A stretch of 64,000 nucleotides of DNA from positions 930,001-994,000 of the forward strand of contig NZ_JAODUA010000001.1 of the NCBI RefSeq assembly GCF_025399895.1. Direction: 5' to 3'. The translations under genes were made by a program, and so were the position numbers. Positions 8,535 to 17,732 of this stretch are shown here, piece after piece. The notes beneath the pieces are model-generated. The model saw only the letters and a list, made by a program, of their open reading frames with translations. It was not told the DNA's origin and ran no database searches. Source of the stretch: Streptomyces sp. ASQP_92 (GTDB lineage: Bacteria > Actinomycetota > Actinomycetes > Streptomycetales > Streptomycetaceae). How positions within the stretch are numbered: the first letter of the stretch is position 1; the number at the start of each line of letters is the position of its first letter.

Positions 8535-8579
8535 CGGCCGCGGCCCCGCCCGGAAGAGTCCGAACGGGGGCGCGGCCGC
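8535..8579 (-). terminator. GC-rich hairpin after sucB
   Basis: CGGCCGCGGCCCC pairs with GGGGCGCGGCCG (one bulged base) between the E2 gene and the GntR gene. As it lies ~45 nt past the E2 stop it probably terminates the lpd-sucB transcripts. Confidence 0.55.
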
Positions 8580-8624
8580 TGGTGAGACGAGTCTTACAGC
8601 CGTCCCAGGGTGCCTTGGAGAGCC

Positions 8625-10388
8625 TTACAGGCCGAGCTCGACCTCGAACTCGCCGGCCTCCAGGATCGCCTTGACCGTGGTCAGGTAGCGGGCCGCGTCG
8701 GCGCCGTCCACCAGACGGTGGTCGTAGGAGAGGGCCAGGTACGTCATGTCGCGGACGCCGATGACGGTGCCCTCGGCGGTCTCGATGACCGCCGGACGCT
8801 TGACGGTGGCACCGATGCCCAGGATGGCGACCTGGTTCGGCGGCACGATGACCGTGTCGAACAGGGCGCCGCGCGAGCCGGTGTTGCTGATCGTGAAGGT
8901 CGCGCCGGACAGCTCGTCCGGGGTGATCTTGTTGGCGCGGACCTTGCCGGCGAGCTCGGCCGTGGCCTTGGAGATGCCCGCCAGGTTGAGGTTGCCCGCA
9001 CCCTTGATGACCGGGGTCATCAGACCCTTCTCGGAGTCCACGGCGATGCCGATGTTCTCCGAGTCGAAGTACGTGATGGTGCCCTCGTCCTCGTTGATCC
9101 GGGCGTTGACGACCGGGTGGGCCTTCAGCGCCTGGGCCGCGGCCTTGACGAAGAACGGCATCGGGGACAGCTTGACGCCCTCACGGGCGGCGAAGGAGTC
9201 CTTGGCGGCGGCACGCAGCTTCATCAGCTTCGTGATGTCCACCTCGACGACCGTGGTGAGCTGCGCCTGCGAGTGCAGGGCCTTCATCATGTTGTCGCCG
9301 ATGACCTTGCGCATGCGGGTCATCTTGACCGTCTGACCGCGCAGCGGGGACGCCTCGACGGACGGGGCGGCCTTCTGCGGCGCGGCGGGGGCGGCGGCCG
9401 GAGCGGGAGCCTTGGCGGCCTCCGCGGCGGCGATGACGTCCTGCTTGCGGATGCGGCCACCGACGCCGGTGCCCTTGACCGCGCCCAGGTCCACACCGGA
9501 CTCGGAGGCGAGCTTGCGGACCAGCGGCGTGACGTACGCGCCGTCGTCACCGGAGGTGGCGGCGGGAGCGGGCGCCTGAGCGGCCGGAGCCGGAGCCTGC
9601 GGAGCCGGAGCCGGAGCGGCGGGCGCCGCGGGCGCGGCCGGAGCCGGTGCCGGGGCAGCCGCCGGAGCGGGCGCCGGGGCAGCGGCCGGAGCCGGAGCCG
9701 GGGCGGCCGCGGGGGCCGGGGCGGACGGAGCCTGGGCGGCGGCCGGAGCCGCGCCCGGGGCGCCGATGACGGCGAGCTTGGCGCCGACCTCGGCCGTCTC
9801 GTCCTCGCCGACCACGATCTCCAGGAGCACACCGGCGACCGGGGCGGGGATCTCGGTGTCGACCTTGTCGGTGGAGACCTCGAGCAGCGGCTCGTCCTCG
9901 GCCACCTCCTCGCCGACCTCCTTGAGCCAGCGGGTGACGGTGCCCTCGGTCACGCTCTCGCCGAGCGCGGGGAGGACGACGTCGGTGCCCTCGGCGGAAC
10001 CGCCGCCCGAAGCGGCCTCGGCCGTCGGGGCCGGAGCCGGGGTCTCGGTGTCGGTGGACGGCGTGGCCTGCGGTGCGGGAGCCTCCTGGGCGGGGGCCTC
10101 CTGCGCCGGGGCCTGCTGCGCCGGGGCGGACTCGGCGGCCGGCGCACCGGAGCCGTCGTCGATGATGGCGAGTTCCGCACCGACCTCGACGGTCTCGTCC
10201 TCGGCCACCTTGATGGAGGCGAGGATGCCGGAGGCGGGGGCGGGGATCTCGGTGTCGACCTTGTCGGTCGAGACCTCGAGCAGCGGCTCGTCGGCCTCGA
10301 CGCGCTCGCCCTCGGCCTTCAGCCAGCGGGTGACGGTGCCCTCGGTGACGCTCTCGCCGAGCGCCGGAAGGGTTACGGAAACCGACAT
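8625..10388 (-). CDS. sucB: Dihydrolipoyl acyltransferase (E2) of a 2-oxoacid dehydrogenase complex
   Basis: A 587-aa E2 protein. It has two lipoyl domains (residues ~3-77 and ~130-205), each with the lipoyl-lysine motif [15 protein letters not shown] long Ala/Pro linker (~215-290) follows, then a peripheral-subunit-binding domain ([17 protein letters not shown]) and the catalytic domain ending with the active-site HRLVDG in [13 protein letters not shown]. Databases usually label this gene sucB (succinyltransferase). In Actinobacteria, however, 2-oxoglutarate dehydrogenase carries its own E2-like domain on the E1 protein, so this E2 most likely also, or mainly, serves AceE. It lies just downstream of lpd, same strand, 55 bp apart. 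Confidence 0.95.
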   Translation of the reverse strand: MSVSVTLPALGESVTEGTVTRWLKAEGERVEADEPLLEVSTDKVDTEIPAPASGILASIKVAEDETVEVGAELAIIDDGSGAPAAESAPAQQAPAQEAPAQEAPAPQATPSTDTETPAPAPTAEAASGGGSAEGTDVVLPALGESVTEGTVTRWLKEVGEEVAEDEPLLEVSTDKVDTEIPAPVAGVLLEIVVGEDETAEVGAKLAVIGAPGAAPAAAQAPSAPAPAAAPAPAPAAAPAPAPAAAPAPAPAAPAAPAAPAPAPQAPAPAAQAPAPAATSGDDGAYVTPLVRKLASESGVDLGAVKGTGVGGRIRKQDVIAAAEAAKAPAPAAAPAAPQKAAPSVEASPLRGQTVKMTRMRKVIGDNMMKALHSQAQLTTVVEVDITKLMKLRAAAKDSFAAREGVKLSPMPFFVKAAAQALKAHPVVNARINEDEGTITYFDSENIGIAVDSEKGLMTPVIKGAGNLNLAGISKATAELAGKVRANKITPDELSGATFTISNTGSRGALFDTVIVPPNQVAILGIGATVKRPAVIETAEGTVIGVRDMTYLALSYDHRLVDGADAARYLTTVKAILEAGEFEVELGL

Positions 10389-10443
10389 GGTTTCGGTTGC
10401 TCCTTACGAATTGCGGGAAGTGGTCGTCGCGCCCGAGGGGCTA

Positions 10444-11832
10444 CTAGTCGTGGGAGTGCAGCGGCTTGCCGGCCAGGGCCAGGTGGGCCTCGCCGAGCGC
10501 CTCGTTCTGCGTCGGGTGCGCGTGGATGAGCTGCGCGACCTCGGCCGGCAGAGCCTCCCAGTTGTAGATGAGCTGGGCTTCGCCGACCTGCTCGCCCATA
10601 CGGTCACCGACCATGTGGACACCGACGACGGCACCGTCCTTGACCTGGACGAGCTTGATCTCGCCCGCGGTCTTGAGGATCTTGCTCTTGCCGTTGCCCG
10701 CGAGGTTGTACTTCAGAGCGACGACCTTGTCCGCACCGTAGATCTCCTTGGCCTTGGCCTCGGTGATGCCCACGGAGGCGACCTCGGGGTGGCAGTACGT
10801 CACCCGGGGCACGCCGTCGTAGTCGATCGGGACGGTCTTGAGACCGGCCAGGCGCTCCGCCACCAGGATGCCCTCGGCGAAGCCGACGTGCGCGAGCTGG
10901 AGCGTCGGGACGAGGTCGCCGACGGCGGAGATGGTGGGCACGTTGGTGCGCATGTACTCGTCGACCAGGACGTAGCCGCGGTCCATCGCGACGCCCTGCT
11001 CCTCGTACCCGAGGCCCTGGGAGACCGGGCCGCGGCCGATGGCGACGAGGAGGACCTCGGCCTCGAACTCCTTGCCGTCGGCGAGCGTGACCTTCACACC
11101 GTTGGCGGTGTACTCCGCCTTCTGGAAGAAGGTGCCCAGGTTGAACTTGATGCCGCGCTTGCGGAACGCGCGCTCCAGGATCTTGGAGCTGTTCTCGTCC
11201 TCGACCGGCACGAGGTGCTTGAGGCCCTCGATGACGGTGACGTCGGTGCCGAAGGACTTCCACGCCGAGGCGAATTCGACGCCGATGACGCCGCCGCCCA
11301 GGATGATCGCGGACTGCGGGACGCGGTCCAGGGTCAGCGCGTGGTCGGAGGAGATGATGCGGTTGCCGTCGATCTCCAGGCCCGGCAGCGACTTCGGCAC
11401 GGAGCCGGTCGCCAGGAGGACGTGGCGGCCCTGGACGCGCTGGCCGCCCACGTCGACGGAGGTGGGGGAGGACAGCCGGCCCTCACCCTCGATGTAGGTC
11501 ACCTTGCGGGAGGCGACCAGGCCCTGGAGTCCCTTGTACAGGCCCGAGATGACCTCGTCCTTGTACGCGTGGACCGCGTTGATGTCGATGCCCTCGAAGG
11601 TGGCCTTGACGCCGAACTGGCCGGCCTCGCGCGCCTGGTCGGCGATCTCGCCGGCGTGCAGCAGGGCCTTCGTGGGGATGCAGCCGTTGTGCAGGCAGGT
11701 GCCGCCGAGCTTGTTCTTCTCGATCAGTGCGACGTCCAGGCCCAGCTGCGCTCCGCGCAGGGCCGCGGCGTAACCGCCACTGCCACCGCCGAGGATCACT
11801 AGGTCGAAAACGGTGCTGGCGTCGTTCGCCAC
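10444..11832 (-). CDS. lpdA: Dihydrolipoyl dehydrogenase (E3)
   Basis: A 462-aa FAD-dependent disulfide oxidoreductase that reoxidises the dihydrolipoyl groups of E2 using NAD+. It has the N-terminal FAD motif (DLVILGGGSGGYAAA), the redox-active disulfide GGTCLHNGCIP, a second GxGxxG for NAD (ILGGGVIGVEFAS) and the C-terminal HxxxxE active-site region (HAHPTQNEAL). I place the start at the GTG at 11832, preceded by GGAG at 8 nt. The frame runs 97 codons further upstream, but that segment has no family resemblance. It is followed by the E2 gene. Confidence 0.96.
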   Translation of the reverse strand: MANDASTVFDLVILGGGSGGYAAALRGAQLGLDVALIEKNKLGGTCLHNGCIPTKALLHAGEIADQAREAGQFGVKATFEGIDINAVHAYKDEVISGLYKGLQGLVASRKVTYIEGEGRLSSPTSVDVGGQRVQGRHVLLATGSVPKSLPGLEIDGNRIISSDHALTLDRVPQSAIILGGGVIGVEFASAWKSFGTDVTVIEGLKHLVPVEDENSSKILERAFRKRGIKFNLGTFFQKAEYTANGVKVTLADGKEFEAEVLLVAIGRGPVSQGLGYEEQGVAMDRGYVLVDEYMRTNVPTISAVGDLVPTLQLAHVGFAEGILVAERLAGLKTVPIDYDGVPRVTYCHPEVASVGITEAKAKEIYGADKVVALKYNLAGNGKSKILKTAGEIKLVQVKDGAVVGVHMVGDRMGEQVGEAQLIYNWEALPAEVAQLIHAHPTQNEALGEAHLALAGKPLHSHD

Positions 11833-12171
11833 GTCACGTCCTCCATGCATGTGCGCCGGGCGCGGTCGTCGATGACCGGCGGCGGCTGGTATCGGCCGCT
11901 TGTCTTCGGCCCTGTGGTGGGGGCCCTGTCCTGCCGAGAACCCATCTTCGCACTTGTTGACGGAAGGCGGGACGCGGGGCCGGTGTCTGAGACCGCTGAT
12001 CGTCGGGCACGGCGGTCCCAGGAGTGACTCCACCGCCACGCCCCGGCGTACGGATTTCGTCGACAGCGAAATCCGCCGGAGGGTGACGGTACGGAGGGTC
12101 AACACGAGCGGCCCCGTATCCATGCCCGGGGCCGCTCGTGCCGGTCGGGGGGACCGGCTGTGCGCGAGCGG
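11833..12171. other. Intergenic region upstream of lpdA
   Basis: About 340 bp without a supported gene. It holds the lpdA ribosome site, a perfect 9-bp inverted repeat CGGATTTCG/CGAAATCCG (12051-12059 and 12067-12075, 7-nt loop) and the pepA terminator at 12103-12140. I could not pick out a convincing lpdA promoter. Confidence 0.5.
12103..12140 (-). terminator. Hairpin terminator after pepA
   Basis: A perfect 13-bp stem CACGAGCGGCCCC/GGGGCCGCTCGTG with a 12-nt loop, about 30 nt past the pepA stop. Confidence 0.65.
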
Positions 12172-13692
12172 TCAGCCCAGGTCGCCCGAGGCGGTGCGCT
12201 CCGCCAGGCGGACCAGGGTGCGCACCGAGGAGCCGGTGCCGCCCTTGGGGGTGTAGCCGTGCGGGGCGCCCTCGTTGTAGGCGGGGCCCGCGATGTCGAG
12301 GTGGGCCCAGGTGATGCCCTCGCCGACGAACTCCTTCAGGAACAGGCCGGCCACCAGGCCGCCGCCCATCCGCACGCCCATGTTGGCGAGGTCGGCGGTG
12401 GGGGAGTCCATGGTCTTGCGCAGGTTCGCCGGGAGCGGCATCGGCCAGGACTGCTCGCCGGACTCCTCCGCGATCTCGTGGATCGCGGTGCGGAAGGCGT
12501 CGTCGTTGGCCATGATGCCGAAGGTGTGGTCGCCGAGCGCCAGCACCATCGCGCCGGTCAGCGTGGCCACGTCGACGATCGCGTCCGGCTTCTCCTCGGA
12601 GGCCTTCCACAGCGCGTCGGCCAGGACCAGACGGCCCTCGGCGTCGGTGTTGAGGACCTCGACGGTCTTGCCGCTGTACATGCGCAGCACGTCGCCCGGG
12701 CGGGTGGCGGAGCCCGACGGCATGTTCTCGGCGAGCGCGAGCCAGCCGGTGACGTTCACTTCGAGGCCCAGGCGCGCGGCCGCGACGACGGCGGCGAACA
12801 CGGCGGCCGCGCCGGACATGTCGCACTTCATCGTCTCGTTGTGGCCGGCCGGCTTGAGCGAGATGCCGCCCGAGTCGTAGGTGATGCCCTTGCCGACGAG
12901 CGCCAGGTGCTTGGCGTTCTTGGCGTGCGTGTACGTGATCTTGACCAGGCGCGGCGGGTTCTCGGAGCCGATGCCGACGCCGAGGATGCCGCCGAAGCCG
13001 CCCTTCTCCAGGGCCTTCTCGTCGAGCACCTGGACCTTCAGGCCGTGCTCCTTGCCGGCGGCCGAGACGACCGCGGCGAAGGCCTCGGGGGTCAGGTCGT
13101 TCGGCGGGGTGTTGATCAGGTCGCGGGCGCGGTTGATCTCCTCGGTCAGCGCCAGCGAGCGCTCGACGGCGGCCTTGTGCGCCTTGTCGCGCGGCTTGGC
13201 GCCGAGCAGCGTCACCTCGGCGAGCGGGCCCTTGGCGTCGGGGCCGCGATCCTGGTAGGCGGTGAAGGCGTACGCGCCGAGCAGGGCGCCCTCGCCGATC
13301 GCCTCGATGTCCTCGGCGGCCTCGATGGGCAGCGCGAACGCGGCCTTCTTGATGCCGTGCAGGGCGCGCGCGGCGTTGCCCGCCGCGGTGCGCAGCACCT
13401 CGGCGTCGTAGGCCTCGTCGGCGGCGGGGGCGGTGCCGAGTCCCACGGCGAGGACGAACGGGGCCTTGAGGCCGGAGGGCGACACGGCCTTGGTCACCTC
13501 ACCCTCGGCACCACGGGCGCCGAGGGTCTCCAGGACGGCGGCGAGCTTGCCGCCGAACGCCTTGTCCACGGCCTCGGCGCCGGGCGCGACGACCAGCCCA
13601 CCCTTGGGGCCCGCGGCCTTGGCGACGCCGACGACGAGGGCGTCGGCGCGGAGCGTCGCCGCACCGGCAGTGCTGAGAGTCAGAGCAGTCAC
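12172..13692 (-). CDS. pepA: Leucyl aminopeptidase (M17 family)
   Basis: A 506-aa cytosolic M17 aminopeptidase that removes N-terminal residues, especially Leu, from peptides. The C-terminal catalytic domain contains the family signature NTDAEGRLVLADAL and metal/active-site residues in GKGITYDSGGISLKP. The N-terminal half is the macro-like domain. Start is GTG at 13692; the purine-rich sequence AGGAAGAGAG lies ~12 nt before it. It is a single gene, divergent from the exopolysaccharide locus. Confidence 0.96.
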   Translation of the reverse strand: MTALTLSTAGAATLRADALVVGVAKAAGPKGGLVVAPGAEAVDKAFGGKLAAVLETLGARGAEGEVTKAVSPSGLKAPFVLAVGLGTAPAADEAYDAEVLRTAAGNAARALHGIKKAAFALPIEAAEDIEAIGEGALLGAYAFTAYQDRGPDAKGPLAEVTLLGAKPRDKAHKAAVERSLALTEEINRARDLINTPPNDLTPEAFAAVVSAAGKEHGLKVQVLDEKALEKGGFGGILGVGIGSENPPRLVKITYTHAKNAKHLALVGKGITYDSGGISLKPAGHNETMKCDMSGAAAVFAAVVAAARLGLEVNVTGWLALAENMPSGSATRPGDVLRMYSGKTVEVLNTDAEGRLVLADALWKASEEKPDAIVDVATLTGAMVLALGDHTFGIMANDDAFRTAIHEIAEESGEQSWPMPLPANLRKTMDSPTADLANMGVRMGGGLVAGLFLKEFVGEGITWAHLDIAGPAYNEGAPHGYTPKGGTGSSVRTLVRLAERTASGDLG

Positions 13693-14005
13693 GGTGGTGA
13701 GATCTCTCTTCCTTGAGAATCTTTGGGGAGTGTTCGACCGTCGGATGGCCCGGCCGGGGCCCCGTACATCGTATTTCGGGCGGGTCGAGCACCAGCCACG
13801 AGCCTACGCGCGGTGACGGAGTTCGATAGCGGGGGCGGTAATTCACTCATCCGTGGTGTCTCTTTCATGTTTGGCCCGCACTCTCCCTGAGAGCTCCGTC
13901 ACACTCACCTCGATCGGGCACAGGGGACACGGTGCCCCTTTGCATCATCACCACAGGCTCTCCCTGCGCGCTCCGCGCACCGGAGAACCTCATGAGGGGG
14001 GACAT
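13693..14005. other. Divergent intergenic region pepA / exopolysaccharide locus
   Basis: About 310 bp carrying the 5' ends of two divergent units. On the plus side a strong ribosome site (GAGGGGGGAC) precedes the deacetylase ATG. A small hairpin-prone segment (AGGGG ... CCCCT, 13922-13939) is present. I cannot identify promoter boxes or a riboswitch here with confidence. Confidence 0.4.
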
Positions 14006-16039
14006 ATGAAGGCGAAGGCCTCAAAACTGGGCAGATCACGGGTGGCGCTCACGGCGCTGCTGGCAACCGGACTGCTCGGCACGGCCGTTCCGGCGGCGAA
14101 CGCGGCGGCCACGGTGCTGCCGAGGATCGATCTGAAGGTGCTGGTGCTCGACGACGGGGGGAGCGCGGTCGGCGCGCTCGTCGCCGAGCTGAAGAACACT
14201 GGAGTGCCCTACCAGACGGTCGCGCTGGGCGCCGCGGGGCGTCCGACGATCAACGCCGCGTTCCTCAGCGACTACATCAGCGGTCGTCCGCACGCCAAGT
14301 TCCAGGGCGTCGTCGCGCCCAACGAGATCCCGTTCGGCACCGCGGACGCTCCCGAGCAGGCCGCGCTGGCCGCCTACGAGAAGACCTTCGGGATCCGCCA
14401 GATCGACGCCTACACCTGGGCCCACCCCGAGGTCGGGCTCGACTACACCGACCAGAACGGCGGCTGGTCCGGCGTCCTGGACGGCGCCAGGACCCAGCTC
14501 ACCGCGGCCGGCAAAGCGGCGGCCTTCGGCTATCTCGACGGGCCGCTCACCTTCGAGGACAACGACCCGGCGGTGCCCGAGAGTTACGGCTACGCGGCCC
14601 ACCCCAGGGACGGCTTCACCAGCTATCTGGACGCCCCCACCGGCGGCAGCATGCTCGGCCAGTACGCCCACGACGGCCGCAGCGAAATGGTCGTCACCTT
14701 CGCCTACAACCAGTACCAGCAGCAGTTCCAGGCGCTGGCCAAGGGCATGGTGGAGTGGGTCACCCAGGGCGTGCACCTGGGCCAGAGCCACAACTACTTC
14801 TCGATGCACGTGGACGACGTGTTCGCGCCGGACGCCCGCTGGGACAGCGCCCACAACTGCACCCCTGGCGACTTCGACTGCCCCGCGGGCGGCACCGCGA
14901 GCACCGACATCCGGATGACGGCGGCCGACGCCCAGTACGCCGCGCAGTGGGAGCAGACCAGCGGCTTCACGCTCGACATGGTCTTCAACGCGGGCTCGGG
15001 CGAGGAGTGGAAGTCCGAGAACGGCGGCACCGACGCGCTCACCGCCCAACTCCTCGCCGACAAGGCCAAGTTCCGCTGGATGAACCACACCTACACGCAC
15101 GAGTTCCTCGGCTGCGTCCAGGACAACACCGTCGTGCCGTGGCAGTGCAAGAAGAACCCCGACGGCTCCACCCAGTGGATGAGCCGGGCCGACATCTCCT
15201 CGCAGATCTCGCAGAACTACAACTGGGCCGTCCAGAAGGGCCTCCCGGTCGACAGGAGCGAGATCGTCACCGGTGAGCACTCCGGCATGAAGGTCCTGCC
15301 GCAGCAGCCCGACGACAACCCGAACCTGGCGGGCGCCTTCGCCGACAACGGGATCAAATGGGCCGGCAGCGACGCCTCGCGCGAGCCGGACCAGCGCGCG
15401 GTCGGCGCCACCCAGACGGTGCCCCGGCACCCGATGAACGTGTACTACAACGTCGGCAAGGCCGCCGAGATGACCGACGAGTACAACTGGCTGTACACCT
15501 CCCGGGCCAACGGCGGAAGCGGTGTCTGCGAGGACAACCCGGCCTCCACCTGCATGACCGCACCGCTGGACACGGCCACCGGCTACCAGTCGTACATCGT
15601 GCCCCGGGAGGCCAAGACCGCGCTCTCGCACGTGCTGTGGAACGACCCGCGCCCGCACTACGTCCACCAGTCGAACCTGGCCGAGGAGCGGATCCTCTAC
15701 CCGGTGCTCGACCGGATCCTCGGTGACTACAAGGCGCTGTACGCGGACAACGCGCCGATCGTGAACCTGCGCGAGAAGGACGCGGGAACCGAGTTCGGCC
15801 GCCGGGCGTCCTGGGACAAGGCGCTGGCTTCCGGTTCGGTGACCGCCTACCGGATCGGTACCGCCGTGACCGTCCAGGCTCCGAAGGGGGTGGCCGTCCC
15901 GGTCACGGCGCCGGAGGGCACCCGTAAGCAACTGCTCCTCGGCACCGCGGTGTTCGGGACGCCGTACGCGGGCGAGCGCTCCGACTGGACCTCGCCCGAG
16001 GCGCTCCAGTCGGCGATCACGCTCAAGCTGCCGGCCTGA
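14006..16039 (+). CDS. Secreted Agd3/PelA-like polysaccharide deacetylase (putative CE18)
   Basis: A 677-aa secreted protein. The signal peptide ends near ANA|A (residue ~33). Residues ~38-230 form a domain starting LKVLVLDDGGSAVGALV, comparable to the carbohydrate-binding N-terminal region of fungal Agd3. The ~255-640 region looks like a deacetylase: an Asp pair at D270/D271 in MHVDDVF and an HxxxH metal pair at H361/H365 in NHTYTHEF, the arrangement of NodB-type/CE18 enzymes. The ATG at 14006 follows a strong GAGGGGGG site. It heads a locus with PelF-like, spherulin-4 and GH114 genes, so partial removal of acetyl groups from a GalNAc polymer is the likely job. Family assignment is by motif and context. 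Confidence 0.75.
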   Translation: MKAKASKLGRSRVALTALLATGLLGTAVPAANAAATVLPRIDLKVLVLDDGGSAVGALVAELKNTGVPYQTVALGAAGRPTINAAFLSDYISGRPHAKFQGVVAPNEIPFGTADAPEQAALAAYEKTFGIRQIDAYTWAHPEVGLDYTDQNGGWSGVLDGARTQLTAAGKAAAFGYLDGPLTFEDNDPAVPESYGYAAHPRDGFTSYLDAPTGGSMLGQYAHDGRSEMVVTFAYNQYQQQFQALAKGMVEWVTQGVHLGQSHNYFSMHVDDVFAPDARWDSAHNCTPGDFDCPAGGTASTDIRMTAADAQYAAQWEQTSGFTLDMVFNAGSGEEWKSENGGTDALTAQLLADKAKFRWMNHTYTHEFLGCVQDNTVVPWQCKKNPDGSTQWMSRADISSQISQNYNWAVQKGLPVDRSEIVTGEHSGMKVLPQQPDDNPNLAGAFADNGIKWAGSDASREPDQRAVGATQTVPRHPMNVYYNVGKAAEMTDEYNWLYTSRANGGSGVCEDNPASTCMTAPLDTATGYQSYIVPREAKTALSHVLWNDPRPHYVHQSNLAEERILYPVLDRILGDYKALYADNAPIVNLREKDAGTEFGRRASWDKALASGSVTAYRIGTAVTVQAPKGVAVPVTAPEGTRKQLLLGTAVFGTPYAGERSDWTSPEALQSAITLKLPA

Positions 16040-16190
16040 CCGACAGCACGATCGCCAGGGTCTGTCCGGCGGGTCGGGTCGCCCGTCGGCGGCCCGGCCC
16101 CCCGGGCGCCGTGAGCACCACCAGGCGTCCCGGGCGGGGATCCGCCGGGCAGACCTTGTACGCACGACCGCTTGTCCTGGGGGGACATTC

Positions 16191-17732
16191 ATGCCGAGCA
16201 GTGGCCGTCATGTCACCATGCTCACAGAGGGCACATATCCGCATATTCACGGGGGTGTGAGTACCTGGTGCGATCAGCTCGTCCGCGGAATGCCGGAGGT
16301 CGACTTCCAGGTCGTCGCCCTCACCGGCAGCGGCCGCGAGCCGGTCACCTGGGAGCTTCCCGCCAACGTCTACCGGCACACGGCGTTCCCCCTGTGGGGG
16401 CCGCGGCCCGGCAGGCGCCGACCGCTCCTCGGCAAGGAGAGGCGCCGGTTCACCGACACCTACGAACGCTTCCTGCTCGCCCTGCTCGACCCGGAGTCCG
16501 GCTGCGACTTCGGCTCGGCCCTGTACGGCCTGGCCGAACTGGCCCGGGCCGGGCGCCTGTCGGCGGCGCTGCGCTCCGAGGCGGCGCTGAAGTCGCTGAT
16601 GTGGATCTGGACCATGCCCCACCTGGCGCTGTCCCGGGCGCGGCCCACCGTGCACGACGCCCTGACCGCGACCGACCTCCTGGAACACGCGCTGCGGCCG
16701 CTGGCCGCCCGCATCCCGGCGGACAGCGTGGCGCACGCGGTCAGCAGCGGCCTGGCCACCCTGCCCGCGCTCGCCGCGCAGCACTTCGACCAGGTGCCGT
16801 TCCTGCTCACCGAACACGGCATCTATCTGCGTGAACGCTATCTCGGCTACCGCACGGCCCAGCAGAGCTGGCCGGTTAAGGCGGTCCTGCTGAGCTTCTA
16901 CCGCGAGCTCAACACCCTGGGCTACCGCAAGGCCGACCTCATCACCCCGTGCAACCAGTACAACCGCCGCTGGGAGGAGCGCGGAGGCGCCCCCTCCGAG
17001 CGCATCCGTACCGTCTACAACGGCGTCGATCCCGAGCTGTTCCCGCACGCCGGCCCCGACCCGGCGGTCCCCACCCTGAGCTGGTGCGGACGCATCGACC
17101 CGATCAAGGACCTGGAGACCCTGATCCGCGCCTACGCCATCGTGCGCGCCGAACTCCCCGACACCCGGCTGCGGTTGTACGGGGGAGTGCCGGCCGGCGG
17201 CCAGGACTACAAGACGCGCCTGGAGAAGCTGGCCGCCGAACTCGGCGTCACCGACGGCATCTCCTACGAGGGCCGGGTCACGGACGTCGCGAGCGCCTAC
17301 GCCTCGGGCAGCGTCGTGATGCTCTCCAGCATCAGCGAGGGCTTCCCGTTCTCGTTGATCGAGGCCATGTCCTGCGGGCGCGCCACCGTCTCCACGGACG
17401 TCGGAGGGGTACGCGAGGCGGCCGGCGACGCGGGGCTCGTGGTGCCGCCGCGGGAGCCCGCGGTGATGGCCGAAGCCGCCATCGGGCTGCTCCGCGACCC
17501 CGGGCGCCGCACCGAACTGGGCGCCGCCGCCCGGCAGCGCGTGATCGACAAGTTCACCCTGCACCGGTCGGTGGACGGCTTCCGCCGGATCTACCGCGAA
17601 CTGGCCGGACTCCGCGAACCCGAGCCCGCCCTGGGCGAGTTCACGCCCGAGGACGACTGGACGCTCCAGTTGGCCGCGCCCTGGTACCGGGAGCTGTCCC
17701 ACGACGCCACGCTGGACGGGGTGGCCCGATGA
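16191..17732 (+). CDS. pelF: GT4 family glycosyltransferase, PelF/Gtb3-like
   Basis: A 513-aa cytosolic GT-B glycosyltransferase. The N-terminus has the DUF3492/PelF signature (MLTEGTYPHIHGGVSTWCDQ). The C-terminal GT4 domain has SWCGRIDPIKDLETL and the retaining E(x7)E motif at E383/E391 (SEGFPFSLIEAMSCG). PelF polymerises UDP-GalNAc/GlcNAc-type donors in Pel synthesis, and Gtb3 is the GT4 enzyme of fungal galactosaminogalactan. The ATG follows GGGGGGAC. It overlaps the next gene by ATGA, so the two are translationally coupled. The symbol is by similarity; donor specificity is unproven. Confidence 0.85.
   Translation: MPSSGRHVTMLTEGTYPHIHGGVSTWCDQLVRGMPEVDFQVVALTGSGREPVTWELPANVYRHTAFPLWGPRPGRRRPLLGKERRRFTDTYERFLLALLDPESGCDFGSALYGLAELARAGRLSAALRSEAALKSLMWIWTMPHLALSRARPTVHDALTATDLLEHALRPLAARIPADSVAHAVSSGLATLPALAAQHFDQVPFLLTEHGIYLRERYLGYRTAQQSWPVKAVLLSFYRELNTLGYRKADLITPCNQYNRRWEERGGAPSERIRTVYNGVDPELFPHAGPDPAVPTLSWCGRIDPIKDLETLIRAYAIVRAELPDTRLRLYGGVPAGGQDYKTRLEKLAAELGVTDGISYEGRVTDVASAYASGSVVMLSSISEGFPFSLIEAMSCGRATVSTDVGGVREAAGDAGLVVPPREPAVMAEAAIGLLRDPGRRTELGAAARQRVIDKFTLHRSVDGFRRIYRELAGLREPEPALGEFTPEDDWTLQLAAPWYRELSHDATLDGVAR

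Noticed and set aside
9550..9780. Apparent tandem repeats
   Set aside because: They are the Ala/Pro-encoding linker of the E2 protein, not a CRISPR or mobile repeat.
8610..11802. Plus-strand open frames opposite the E2 and lpd genes
   Set aside because: Antisense shadows; the Ala/Pro linker of the E2 produces the Arg/Gly/Ser-rich runs.
14036..17702. Minus-strand open frames opposite the exopolysaccharide genes
   Set aside because: Antisense shadows; motifs and signal peptide support only the plus-strand genes.
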